This document shows positions 50,180 through 57,834 of a DNA stretch of 64,000 nucleotides, piece after piece. The position numbers and the translations under genes are program-made. The notes beneath the pieces are model-generated. The model was not told the DNA's origin and searched no databases. It was given only the letters and a program-made list of their open reading frames with translations. Position 1 is the stretch's first letter. Each line of letters opens with the position of its first letter. Source of the stretch: SURF-55 sp040755195 (lineage in GTDB: Bacteria > Bacillota > Desulfotomaculia > Desulfotomaculales > Ammonificaceae); assembly GCA_040755195.1 (NCBI GenBank), contig JBFMBL010000002.1, forward strand, positions 1 through 64,000. Reading direction: 5' to 3'.

Positions 50180-50863
50180 TTCAGTTTCACCTCAAGTTAG
50201 TCGCTTGCGATAAGCTTCGCATTTCGGAAGTCAGATGCAGGATGTCAGAGGTCAGAAGATTGTAGAATTCGCCACGCGAATTCCCTTTGTTTCCATTTTC
50301 AGACCTCCGACTTCCGGCTTCCGACCTCTGAATTAAGTACGCTCCGCTCCTTGGAAAGTGTGAAGTGTGAGGTTAGAGGTGTGAGAATTTGAAGAATTCG
50401 CATAGCGATTCCCACGTTTTATCCCATCTCCAACTTTTCACATCTCACCTCTCATTGTTCTGCTCGCTTCTCGCTCCACTCCAACTATCTGCTACACGCC
50501 GCGTTTACCAAGGCCGAGCCCGCAAACCCGCATTCTTAAAATGAAAATTCCTTTGCGTTCAAGATAAGGTTTGCCTAACCTACACGAGGCCGGCGGAATA
50601 AAATCCCACCAAAACCTGTTATCGTCCTTCCTCGCCAAAACTGCAAGGGAACACGATCATAACCGCTCTCTCAGCCTCCAGTATACCAGCGAACGCGTTC
50701 CTGAGCAAGAGCACCTAATCCGCAAGCCGCAAAAGAAGACTTCGGGAACCATCGGTTTGGCGCACCAGGCTTCAAGGCCGGTAAACCCGATCCGGTTCTG
50801 CTTTCGTCCCAAGCACGGAAATACATCTTTCAGGGCAACCATCCCCGTGTATTAGGCGAAATT
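50180..50863. repeat. Gene-free region with two long hairpins built of purine-rich heptads
   Basis: Hairpin 1 (about 50226-50335) has left-arm words such as GGATGTC AGAGGTC and right-arm complements (CCGACCT-type), around a GAATTCG...CGAATTC core. Hairpin 2 (about 50353-50450) has GTGTGAA GTGTGAG-type words against CACATCTCACCTCTCA, with a GAATTCGC core. A stretch at 27369 (GAGGTGGGATGTGAGAAGT) is a close relative of the hairpin 2 arm. The remainder (50460-50863) has no supported gene. Confidence 0.65.
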
Positions 50864-51112
50864 TATTCCCTCACCTGGGAGACCCTAAGGCCGGACTGGC
50901 CGATGGGGGTAATCATCGCCGGGCTGTTCACCGGGGCGGTTTTCATCCATTTGAAGCTTCCGGAAGAGATGCCTCTTAGCTGGGCCCTCTTTGAACCGGT
51001 GATGATCCTGTTCCTTTACCTTTTAATGCTCCTGGTACCTTTAATTGACCCGTGGCGCAAGAAGCATACTGTGTTTCGGTATCTATCACGAAAAATTACA
51101 AAACTCTTGTAG
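50864..51112 (+). pseudogene. SdpI N-terminal remnant (cassette 3)
   Basis: It reads SLTWETLRPDWPMGVIIAGL, then PEEMPLSWALFEPVMILFLY, and LLMLLVPLIDPWRKKHTVFR followed by a stop. It matches the first ~80 residues of intact SdpI and then ends at the same place (after DPWRKK) as in cassette 2. The remaining two-thirds is missing. Confidence 0.85.
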
Positions 51113-51144
51113 ACCGTTTTTTTTGGTACAATTACTTCTAATAA

Positions 51145-51324
51145 ATGTCGCAGTTTTCCACAGACCAAGATACCCTCCCAGAAATCAACCATCCTCCACA
51201 GCAATTTCCGGCCCAAGAGAGAAAAAGTTTTAGTTCGCCAGAAGGAGTGGGATTGTGTCTCTTTTCCCGAAAGATCCAGGACCGCCTGATTACGGTGCTT
51301 ATTTCTGTTCGCCGGCGGAACTGA
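51145..51324 (+). CDS. Upstream small ORF of regulator 3
   Basis: A 59-codon ORF starting MSQFSTDQDTLPEINHPPQQ. The ATG is 12 nt after a TACAAT box (51127), with TTGTAG 14 nt before that. It lacks a ribosome site and overlaps regulator 3 in another frame. The first 22 codons are almost identical to uORFs 1 and 2. Confidence 0.4.
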   Translation: MSQFSTDQDTLPEINHPPQQFPAQERKSFSSPEGVGLCLFSRKIQDRLITVLISVRRRN

Positions 51325-52106
51325 AGGACTCCTACGATCGCTGCCGCGCCCTAAAGGTGCCGGTTGAACTGGTGGGGCTGCAGAAAATCCTCCCGAAGAT
51401 TGCACTTGCCCCTCGCCTAACGGCAAATTCAACCCTGCTCATCCTTACTGAGGAAGCAATCCTCCCCGTCTGCTGCGCCGGCTCGCAGCGAAACTACATC
51501 TATATCCTCTGCGACCCGGAACTCGTGGCGCTCAAGATCTTCGCCGCCCCGGAAGTTTTGGCTGCCATTGAGGAAGCCGACGTCAACCCCGGCACCGTTT
51601 TTACCGAAGAAAGCTGCGGCACCAACGCCTTAGCCCTGGCGCGGGAGCACCGGCGCCTCGTAGCCATCCGCGGGGAACAGCATTACTGCAAGCTTTTCAA
51701 AGACTGGTGGTGCGTCGCCGCGCCGGTGAAGGACCCCGAAGGCAGAATCGTTGGCTATTTCGACATCTCGCTGCACGCAGAAAAAGAACTGGGCTTAGCC
51801 GCAGCGCACCTGCAAACGCTGGTTAATTCTATAGAAAGGGAGCTTTACCTCCGGGAAGTTGAGCGAAAACTCCAGCAAACCGGTGTACGATTGCCGCCCA
51901 GCCTTGCCTTACCTCCAGAAGTAGAACGGGAACTTACCCTGCGCGAACAGGAAGTCCTGCAGCTTTCATTGGCCCGGTTGAGCAATAAGGAGATGGCGGA
52001 GCTGCTTTATATAAGCGTTCGCACTGTTAAAAAGCACCGGCAGAATATCTACCAAAAGCTCGGGGTGAGAAACATAGCGGAATTACGCGCCAAGTTAATG
52101 CGGTGA
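51255..52106 (+). CDS. GAF-LuxR transcription regulator 3
   Basis: A 283-residue paralogue. It has EESCGTNALALAREHRRL and WWCVAAPVKDPEGRIVGYFD in the GAF region, and LTLREQEVLQLSLARLSNKE with SVRTVKKHRQNIYQKLGV in the HTH. GTG 51255 follows AAGGAG. The early region (VEL-x-LQKILPKIALAPRL) is conserved but the ligand-side loop ILTEEAILPVCCAGSQ differs from regulators 1 and 2 (VERVITPHHYAGPQ), suggesting a different signal. Confidence 0.85.
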   Translation: MSLFPKDPGPPDYGAYFCSPAELKDSYDRCRALKVPVELVGLQKILPKIALAPRLTANSTLLILTEEAILPVCCAGSQRNYIYILCDPELVALKIFAAPEVLAAIEEADVNPGTVFTEESCGTNALALAREHRRLVAIRGEQHYCKLFKDWWCVAAPVKDPEGRIVGYFDISLHAEKELGLAAAHLQTLVNSIERELYLREVERKLQQTGVRLPPSLALPPEVERELTLREQEVLQLSLARLSNKEMAELLYISVRTVKKHRQNIYQKLGVRNIAELRAKLMR

Positions 52107-52171
52107 GTGCTGCCAACCCTTTCGCGTCCCCTTTTGGTGAAATTATCCGTCGGCTATAATGAAGTGTTTTA

Positions 52172-52238
52172 CTACCAAAGGTAGTAGAAAAATACTACTT
52201 TTGGTAGCATGACAACACCGCACCTGGTGGTTTATACT
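52172..52238 (+). promoter_or_regulatory. Operator/promoter 3 (36-bp palindrome)
   Basis: A 15-bp arm CTACCAAAGGTAGTA pairs at 14 of 15 positions with TACTACTTTTGGTAG around GAAAAA. The core GTAGTAGAAAAATACTAC (52181-52198) shares GTAnAAAAATAC with operators 1 and 2. ATGACA (52209) and TATACT (52233), 18 bp apart, are plausible -35/-10 boxes. Confidence 0.65.
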
Positions 52239-52361
52239 GCGGAAAAAGATGGAACCAAGGGGGTGATGGAGGATGGGTATGAAATTTATAGGAGTCGACA
52301 CAGGTTGAAGATAAATTAACAAAAAATCGAATTTTAGAATCCGGCCAGGAGGTGCAACGCA

Positions 52362-53324
52362 GTGACCTTTAATACTCGCCGATGCGTTTTGTTTGTGGGG
52401 TTAGGTTTATGCATATTAATTGGGTCGTTTTTCTTTGCGATAACAAACTTGGCTCAGGCAGATACTAAAAAGTCCCTTTATGAGGAACTTAAGGCTCGTG
52501 CCACCAAGGGGGACCTAAAGGCGAAGACGTTTCTCGAAAACTTGGAGAAGTTCCTTAAACAGCAAGGCAAGACATTTGAAACCATGGACGAGATCCGAGT
52601 GAACAAAAGTGTTTATATGGCTGGCAGTCAAGTATCTGTAAGGGGTTTGGTGCCATTCTACTTGAAGATATATCATTCTCCTCGCATCAAAGATTTCGCC
52701 TCGCTTAACGAATATGTTACGAGCAGGAAGCAAGCGCTCAAAGAAATGGCCACTAGAAGTCCCAACCGCATCATTGAAGTAAGTATATCCCCTTCGGAAC
52801 CAATTACTACTACACAACTTTGGGAGATTCGAGACAAACACGGTTTAGACGTCGATGAAGTTTATTTAGACGTACTAATTGATGGAAAGTGGACAGGCAC
52901 ACTGGGGACAAATGATGGTGACGCCAAAGAGACTTTGGGCATTGATTTCTGTGAAAATCCAAAAGTTATTGAACAAAAACTCAGAGGACTTTTATGTTCA
53001 ATCCCTCCGCCGCCGAAGGCTAATCGTACCAAACTGAATCCTAACTCAATCACATTCATGGTCCAGCATGTAAAAGCAAAAACAGTTGCAACTAGGGCTC
53101 TTTCCCTTCAAGAAGAACCGGCGATACTTCTGGTAGATCCTGCAAACGACCTAAAAGATCCTTTTATAAACGAGGCTCTTGACATTCGCGTTATTGGGAT
53201 GCCCCACTTATATATTATAAAGAGGGTTCTCTTAGGGATAACACCGCCTCCGTCCAAGCAAAACAATCAATTTCCCCAAAATGGGGTGCCGGCGGCGCCG
53301 ATAAAAACTCGGGAGGTGGAGTAG
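52362..53324 (+). CDS. Exported protein of unknown family (cassette 3)
   Basis: A 320-residue protein. A signal-anchor helix (LFVGLGLCILIGSFFFAI) precedes a charged N-terminal segment (KSLYEELKARATKGDLKAKT) and a folded region (VDEVYLDVLIDGKWTGTLGT). A Pro-rich tail ends the protein. Few cysteines. No known family is recognised. GTG start with GGAGGT at 9 nt. It is directly followed by the next exported gene. In the cassette it takes the place of the Cys-rich precursors. Confidence 0.6.
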   Translation: MTFNTRRCVLFVGLGLCILIGSFFFAITNLAQADTKKSLYEELKARATKGDLKAKTFLENLEKFLKQQGKTFETMDEIRVNKSVYMAGSQVSVRGLVPFYLKIYHSPRIKDFASLNEYVTSRKQALKEMATRSPNRIIEVSISPSEPITTTQLWEIRDKHGLDVDEVYLDVLIDGKWTGTLGTNDGDAKETLGIDFCENPKVIEQKLRGLLCSIPPPPKANRTKLNPNSITFMVQHVKAKTVATRALSLQEEPAILLVDPANDLKDPFINEALDIRVIGMPHLYIIKRVLLGITPPPSKQNNQFPQNGVPAAPIKTREVE

Positions 53325-54002
53325 ATGAGAACTCCATACGAGAGGCTCCGAAACATCTTTATAACTTTTCTATCTTTACTGATACTCACAATGTATCCCT
53401 GCATTGCCTATGCAACGGATGGTTGGAAGGCAACCGACAGCGCGTGGGAGTACGGATTAAATCTTGAAACATACGCAGGTGACGATGACCCAGATAATAC
53501 GCAGAAAACTTATTTTGCACCATATTCAAGTTTCCATGATTGTTGGTGGTATGATTACACAAACACCAGCTACGCGGATTGGGTCTATGACGATTATATT
53601 GCTTGGAACGATTCCGCTATGACTTGGTTCGCAAACAATAATAATTATAACCTTGTTTGGGAAATACGTTCCCGTCCAGATGAGATCTACGAGGGTACCG
53701 GCACGTTTTACACTAATTTGCCAAGTGTCAACCATAACCAAGATTCCAGCACAAGTGAAGAGCAGAGTGATGGTTATGAAGAATGGGAACTCGGGTGGTA
53801 CCAACCTGAGAATTTCGATCCAAATACATATTATTGGATTTACACAGCCTGGAGCCTAGAGCCTGGTTATGAGAATAGTACTTTGGGTCAATTTGAAATT
53901 GAGGCAGAACTTACTAAGTGGAGCTTGCTTGGTGCATGGTGGCCGGTTGATTGGGATCAAATAGGAGAGATGGTTTGGAATACTAATAACCCTCCCCTTT
54001 AG
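53325..54002 (+). CDS. Exported Trp/Tyr/Asp-rich protein, unknown (cassette 3)
   Basis: A 225-residue protein with signal peptide FITFLSLLILTMYPCIAYA. The mature part is strikingly aromatic and acidic (WKATDSAWEYGLNLETYAGD, CWWYDYTNTSYADWVYDDYI, WYQPENFDPNTYYWIYTAW). ATG 53325 follows GGGAGGTGG. It is in the same operon as the previous gene and is closed by a terminator. Possibly a secreted antimicrobial, adhesin or carbohydrate-binding protein; not decided. Confidence 0.6.
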   Translation: MRTPYERLRNIFITFLSLLILTMYPCIAYATDGWKATDSAWEYGLNLETYAGDDDPDNTQKTYFAPYSSFHDCWWYDYTNTSYADWVYDDYIAWNDSAMTWFANNNNYNLVWEIRSRPDEIYEGTGTFYTNLPSVNHNQDSSTSEEQSDGYEEWELGWYQPENFDPNTYYWIYTAWSLEPGYENSTLGQFEIEAELTKWSLLGAWWPVDWDQIGEMVWNTNNPPL

Positions 54003-54038
54003 TATCAAACGCAATGTCAGTAATCAGAAAATGCAGAT

Positions 54039-54070
54039 GTTGTGCTGGTTTTCCCAGCACAACGTTTTGT
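54039..54070 (+). terminator. Terminator after the cassette 3 exported genes
   Basis: The perfect 10-bp stem GTTGTGCTGG / CCAGCACAAC has a 5-nt loop, followed by GTTTTGTTT. Confidence 0.85.
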
Positions 54071-54111
54071 TTGCCCGGTACGTTCATCTTAAATAGAGGA
54101 GCACAACAACC

Positions 54112-54531
54112 ATGAGTAAAATAAAAGGAGAGCAAATAGTTTTAGCAATAGTCGGATTATTTCTTGGAGGTGCCTTCCTCATAGGATACACACAACCCTT
54201 GAATATATCATTATATAACTACTGGCTTTGGTTTGGATTGTTAATAACAGTTTTCCTAATGGTAGGTGTTTATGGAATAGAAGCTGCTAGATATACCAGT
54301 ATTAGGATCGCCATGAGGAGAGGGGTTCTCAATCCGCTACGGATTTACGCTTTGTTATTCGCCATTTCTTTTATGTTACCGGATGCATATATAAGACAAC
54401 ACCAATATGTGGTAGATTACTGCCGGTACGAAACCTGGAAAATCTTCTTAATCGGCATACCCTTTCTCCTAAGTTTTACTTTATCGGTAACCATATGTGC
54501 CTTCTTAATAGTCTCACGAAAAAAACCGTAG
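54112..54531 (+). CDS. Unknown four-TM membrane protein (cassette 3)
   Basis: A 139-residue protein with about four TM helices (IVLAIVGLFLGGAFLIGY, LWFGLLITVFLMVGVYG, IFLIGIPFLLSFTLSVTI). Family not recognised. Starts after a terminator with GAGGA upstream, so it has its own promoter. Possible immunity gene by position; not shown. Confidence 0.55.
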   Translation: MSKIKGEQIVLAIVGLFLGGAFLIGYTQPLNISLYNYWLWFGLLITVFLMVGVYGIEAARYTSIRIAMRRGVLNPLRIYALLFAISFMLPDAYIRQHQYVVDYCRYETWKIFLIGIPFLLSFTLSVTICAFLIVSRKKP

Positions 54532-54665
54532 AGTAGCTTCACTTTGGCGCTGGTCACGCGCCGCAGGGTAAGATTACACAGTTTCCTTCGAAACAGAGGG
54601 GGTGGTTGGGCGGCCAAAACCTAACGAGAGCGCTCCAAAAAACCAAGCATTGGGGAGGTAGAAAA

Positions 54666-56015
54666 ATGGCGCGACGGATTACTATGGTGTTGCTGGCGGT
54701 GGTGTTGGCAGTCTTTTTGTTAGTGCCGGCGGCGCTGGCTACCGGCCCGGTGGCGGCGGACGATTTGCTTGCCGTTCTGCCCCAGCCGCCGGCGGAGGGA
54801 CAATTGGCAACGCGGGCTGATTTTGCGGCGATGTTAATGAAGTCGGCCGCGATCCCGCAAAGCCCGGTGAAAGGCGAGGTGGCAAAGGATGTGGCCCCTG
54901 ACGCCTGGTACGCCGGAGCGGTGGCTGCGCTGAAAGAAAAAGGCATTATGAACGGCTATCCCGGCGGCACCCTGCAGCCGGAAAGGCCGGTGACGCGCAC
55001 CGAGGCGGTGGTGCTCGTGGCGCGGACCTTCGGCCTCTTCACCACCATCAGTGCCACTGAGACGGGTCCCCTGCCCCAAGGTCACTGGGCGGGTTCGCTT
55101 TACAACTGGATGTATAACCAGGGAATCGCCCCGGCGGCGGCCGCGCCGGAGGAAAGGCTCACCGTCACTGAGGCGGCGGCTTTCCTGAGCCGGGTCTTCG
55201 GCAGCGACCCGGAGGCATTGGGAATCGTAGAAAAGAACGCGGCGGCTATGGCCAAGGTGACCGCCTTCCGGACCAAAACGATCATGGATATCGCCATGCG
55301 GCTGCGCCCCGGCACAAGCGGTAATACGGCGGAAAAGGGGCACATGGAGATGACCACCACCTTCCAGGCGCCGGCGAACGCGGCGACGACGAGCCGGATT
55401 GATACGGTGATAGAAGGCAGGCCGGTATCGCTGACCGCCGACTTTTTTGTGGTTGACGGCAACGTTTATTCAGGGTTTACCGACCCGCAGACCGGGAAGA
55501 TGGTCTGGCAACGGTTCCCACAGGAGTTCGGGCAGGGTTTAACCGAGGCCCTGACGAACGCGCGCAACCAGGTGCTGCCGCCGGAGCTGAAACCTTACCT
55601 GCACTGCCAGTTGATCGGGACGACAAAAGTCGGTGACCTGGAGGTTTACGAGATCGGCGCTTACGGCCGGGTGGACGACCCCGCTCTCCTCTTAAAGGCG
55701 TTGGGCAAGGGCGGCGAGGGGCTGCAGAAGATGATGCCGGCAGCCGACTTTTTCCCGGCCATCTCCTACTGGGGGCGGCTTTATATCGGGAAGGAGGATC
55801 TTCTCCTCTACGGGGGCGATCTCAAGACGGTAGCCGTATTTAAAGAGACCATGGGCGGGCAGCCAAACCCGCTTGAGGCGATCGAGACGGTGATGCACTT
55901 CACGGATTATGAATACGGCGAAGGGATAACGGTGGTTTTGCCGCCGGAAGCGGCAAACGCGCCGGAGTTCACGCTTCCTCCGGCAGGAGAAGGAAGTGCG
56001 CCGGCCGAAAAATAA
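54666..56015 (+). CDS. Exported SLH-domain protein, copy 2
   Basis: A 449-residue near-copy of the protein at 47886. Most of the coding sequence is identical; differences include A/T at LATGPV versus LAAGPV and YLHCQLIG versus CLHYQLIG. It is followed by the same hairpin and then an intact sdpR-sdpI pair, so it may be the source or the better-preserved copy of the duplication. Flanking 65 bp upstream also match copy 1 in part. Confidence 0.8.
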   Translation: MARRITMVLLAVVLAVFLLVPAALATGPVAADDLLAVLPQPPAEGQLATRADFAAMLMKSAAIPQSPVKGEVAKDVAPDAWYAGAVAALKEKGIMNGYPGGTLQPERPVTRTEAVVLVARTFGLFTTISATETGPLPQGHWAGSLYNWMYNQGIAPAAAAPEERLTVTEAAAFLSRVFGSDPEALGIVEKNAAAMAKVTAFRTKTIMDIAMRLRPGTSGNTAEKGHMEMTTTFQAPANAATTSRIDTVIEGRPVSLTADFFVVDGNVYSGFTDPQTGKMVWQRFPQEFGQGLTEALTNARNQVLPPELKPYLHCQLIGTTKVGDLEVYEIGAYGRVDDPALLLKALGKGGEGLQKMMPAADFFPAISYWGRLYIGKEDLLLYGGDLKTVAVFKETMGGQPNPLEAIETVMHFTDYEYGEGITVVLPPEAANAPEFTLPPAGEGSAPAEK

Positions 56016-56023
56016 ACAGAACC

Positions 56024-56052
56024 GCGGGCCCCATCCGAAAAGGTGGGGCCTG
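56024..56052 (+). terminator. Hairpin terminator after SLH copy 2
   Basis: GGCCCCA pairs with TGGGGCC around a CCGAAAAGG-like apex, then TGCTAATTCTC. It is homologous to the one after SLH copy 1. Confidence 0.65.
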
Positions 56053-56188
56053 CTAATTCTCAGGTTTTCTCATATCCGTCCCTGATTTTCAACAGCTCGG
56101 TATTGCGAACCGGTATCCAGTATGGTAAATTAAGGTTGATGGGTATTTAGATATTTTTCTAAACGTAAAAAAGCCCGGTGGTGAATAA

Positions 56189-56575
56189 ATGTCGTTAGGT
56201 TTGGTTTTCAAGGCGCTGGCGGATGAGACACGGCGGGAGATCCTGCGGTTTTTGCGGGAAGGGGACCTTGCGGCGGGAGAGATCGCCGGCCGGTTTAAGG
56301 TCTCATGGCCGACCATTTCGCACCATCTGGGCGTGCTCAAGCAGGCGAACCTGGTACAGGATTACCGGAAGGGCCAGTATATCTACTATGCGCTGAACAC
56401 GACCGTCTTCCAGGAGGCAGCAGCCTGGTTCCTTGCGGTTTCGGGCGAAAGGGCTCAAAAGGAAGCGGGTGAGGCAGCTACAAATAGCAAAGCCGGCGGA
56501 GAGAAAAGGGGTGGCGTCAGGTCGTGCCAGAAGAAAATAAAGACGAAGGCTATCCCCTCACCTGGGAGACCCTGA
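56189..56575 (+). CDS. sdpR: ArsR-family autorepressor (SdpR-like)
   Basis: A 128-residue winged-helix protein (ALADETRREILRFLREGDLA, VSWPTISHHLGVLKQANLVQ, YRKGQYIYYALNTTVFQEA). SdpR in Bacillus represses the sdpRI operon until SdpI sequesters it. Its 3' end overlaps sdpI by about 50 nt in another frame. The C-terminal tail after VSGER is low-complexity and probably not critical. The only intact copy of this cassette in the window. Confidence 0.85.
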   Translation: MSLGLVFKALADETRREILRFLREGDLAAGEIAGRFKVSWPTISHHLGVLKQANLVQDYRKGQYIYYALNTTVFQEAAAWFLAVSGERAQKEAGEAATNSKAGGEKRGGVRSCQKKIKTKAIPSPGRP

Positions 56576-57189
56576 AGCCTGACTGGCCGCTGTGGGTAAT
56601 CCTGGCCGGGTTGTTCATCGCGGCGGTTATTCTCTATTCCACGCTTCCGGAACAAATGCCACTCAACTGGGCGCTTTTCGAGCCGCTGCTGATCCTGGGC
56701 CTTTACCTTTCGATGCTGCTGCTGCCTTTGCTTGACCCGTGGCGCAGGAACTACGCCCGTTTCGGCGGGGTATACCGCTTGCTGCGGTGGGTAATGGTTA
56801 TCTTCATGACCGGTATCTGTGCCATCTCCAGGGCGGAGGCCGTCGGTTACGACATAGACACAGAGTTGGCTGTTAACAGCGGTGTCGCCCTCCTTTTTAT
56901 CATCATCGGCAACGTGATGGGGCAGGTCTCGCCCAATTTCTTCATCGGTATAAAAACACCCTGGACCCTGGCTAATGAGGAGGTCTGGCGGCGCACGCAC
57001 CGGATGGCGGCCAAATTATGGGTACTGGGCGGCTTAGTCTGTCTTGCCCTCACGCCGGTCCGGGCACCCTGGGGTACGCATGCTTTTATAGCGTGTATGG
57101 CCGTAATAGGGCTGGCGCCGATTGTCTATTCGTTAATTGTATACCGACAGGTCGAAACACAAAAAGATATGGAGATTAAACATGAATAA
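56524..57189 (+). CDS. sdpI: SdpI-family immunity protein
   Basis: A 221-residue polytopic protein. LTWETLKPDWPLWVILAGLF begins the SdpI domain, followed by EQMPLNWALFEPLLILGLYL and NVMGQVSPNFFIGIKTPWTL, then EEVWRRTHRMAAKLWVLGGL. In Bacillus, SdpI gives immunity to the SdpC toxin and signals to SdpR. Whether the toxin here is one of the Cys-rich peptides is unknown. GTG 56524 start. Confidence 0.87.
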   Translation: MPEENKDEGYPLTWETLKPDWPLWVILAGLFIAAVILYSTLPEQMPLNWALFEPLLILGLYLSMLLLPLLDPWRRNYARFGGVYRLLRWVMVIFMTGICAISRAEAVGYDIDTELAVNSGVALLFIIIGNVMGQVSPNFFIGIKTPWTLANEEVWRRTHRMAAKLWVLGGLVCLALTPVRAPWGTHAFIACMAVIGLAPIVYSLIVYRQVETQKDMEIKHE

Positions 57190-57255
57190 GTATTTATCAA
57201 ATAGGCCTGCCATTCTCTATTAAGTCTCACTGCCTCACGCTGGAAGGGAGAGACG

Positions 57256-57834
57256 ATGAGTTACGAAATTCATTATTTGGACGTGCTAAAGGGGCTTCTT
57301 TCGCCGCTGGACCCTTTGATGGCCCTTATAATGTTCGTAGTCTTCATTGTAGGCCCCGGAGCTACCGTATGGGTGCTGAAGCGGTCAGGCAAGTGGTCCA
57401 GGTATTGGTGGCAAGTTCCTGTAGGCCCCCTTATCCTGATAACCATTCTTTTATTCGGCATTTGGCCGCAGGAGGGTGCGGGCTGGCGACTGACGGACGG
57501 AAAGTTAAAAATCCGGGCGTGGCCGGTTTCTACGACGCTCGACACAAAGAAAATCCGGGCGGCGTTGGTGGAAAGCTCGAGCCCGTGGCGGCCGGTGATG
57601 CGCACCAACGGGTACGGCACACCGGGGCTTTGCACCGGCTGGTGCAGGCTTGCCAACGGCAAGAAGGCGGTGGTTTTCCGGCATTTGCGCCCACCTGAGA
57701 TGGTGCTGATAGAGGCCGGCAGCCGTTACTATATCATAAGTCATCCCGGTATCGAAAAACTCTACGACGCGCTTATCGCACAGGGAGCCGTGCAATGGAC
57801 CGCTGATACCGGGGAGGGCAAGGGCGATGTCTGA
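57256..57834 (+). CDS. Membrane protein with PH-like domain
   Basis: A 192-residue protein with two N-terminal helices (LMALIMFVVFIVGPGATVWV, PVGPLILITILLFGIW) and a C-terminal beta-rich part (LKIRAWPVSTTLDTKKI, ISHPGIEKLYDALIAQG) resembling bacterial PH-like domains. GGAAGGGAG precedes ATG. It overlaps the next gene by 8 nt, so the two are coupled and follow sdpI. Function unknown. Confidence 0.6.
   Translation: MSYEIHYLDVLKGLLSPLDPLMALIMFVVFIVGPGATVWVLKRSGKWSRYWWQVPVGPLILITILLFGIWPQEGAGWRLTDGKLKIRAWPVSTTLDTKKIRAALVESSSPWRPVMRTNGYGTPGLCTGWCRLANGKKAVVFRHLRPPEMVLIEAGSRYYIISHPGIEKLYDALIAQGAVQWTADTGEGKGDV

Noticed and set aside
50571..50855. 94-codon ORF in the repeat-rich gap
   Set aside because: Low-quality composition, no ribosome site, no homologous pattern; probably chance.
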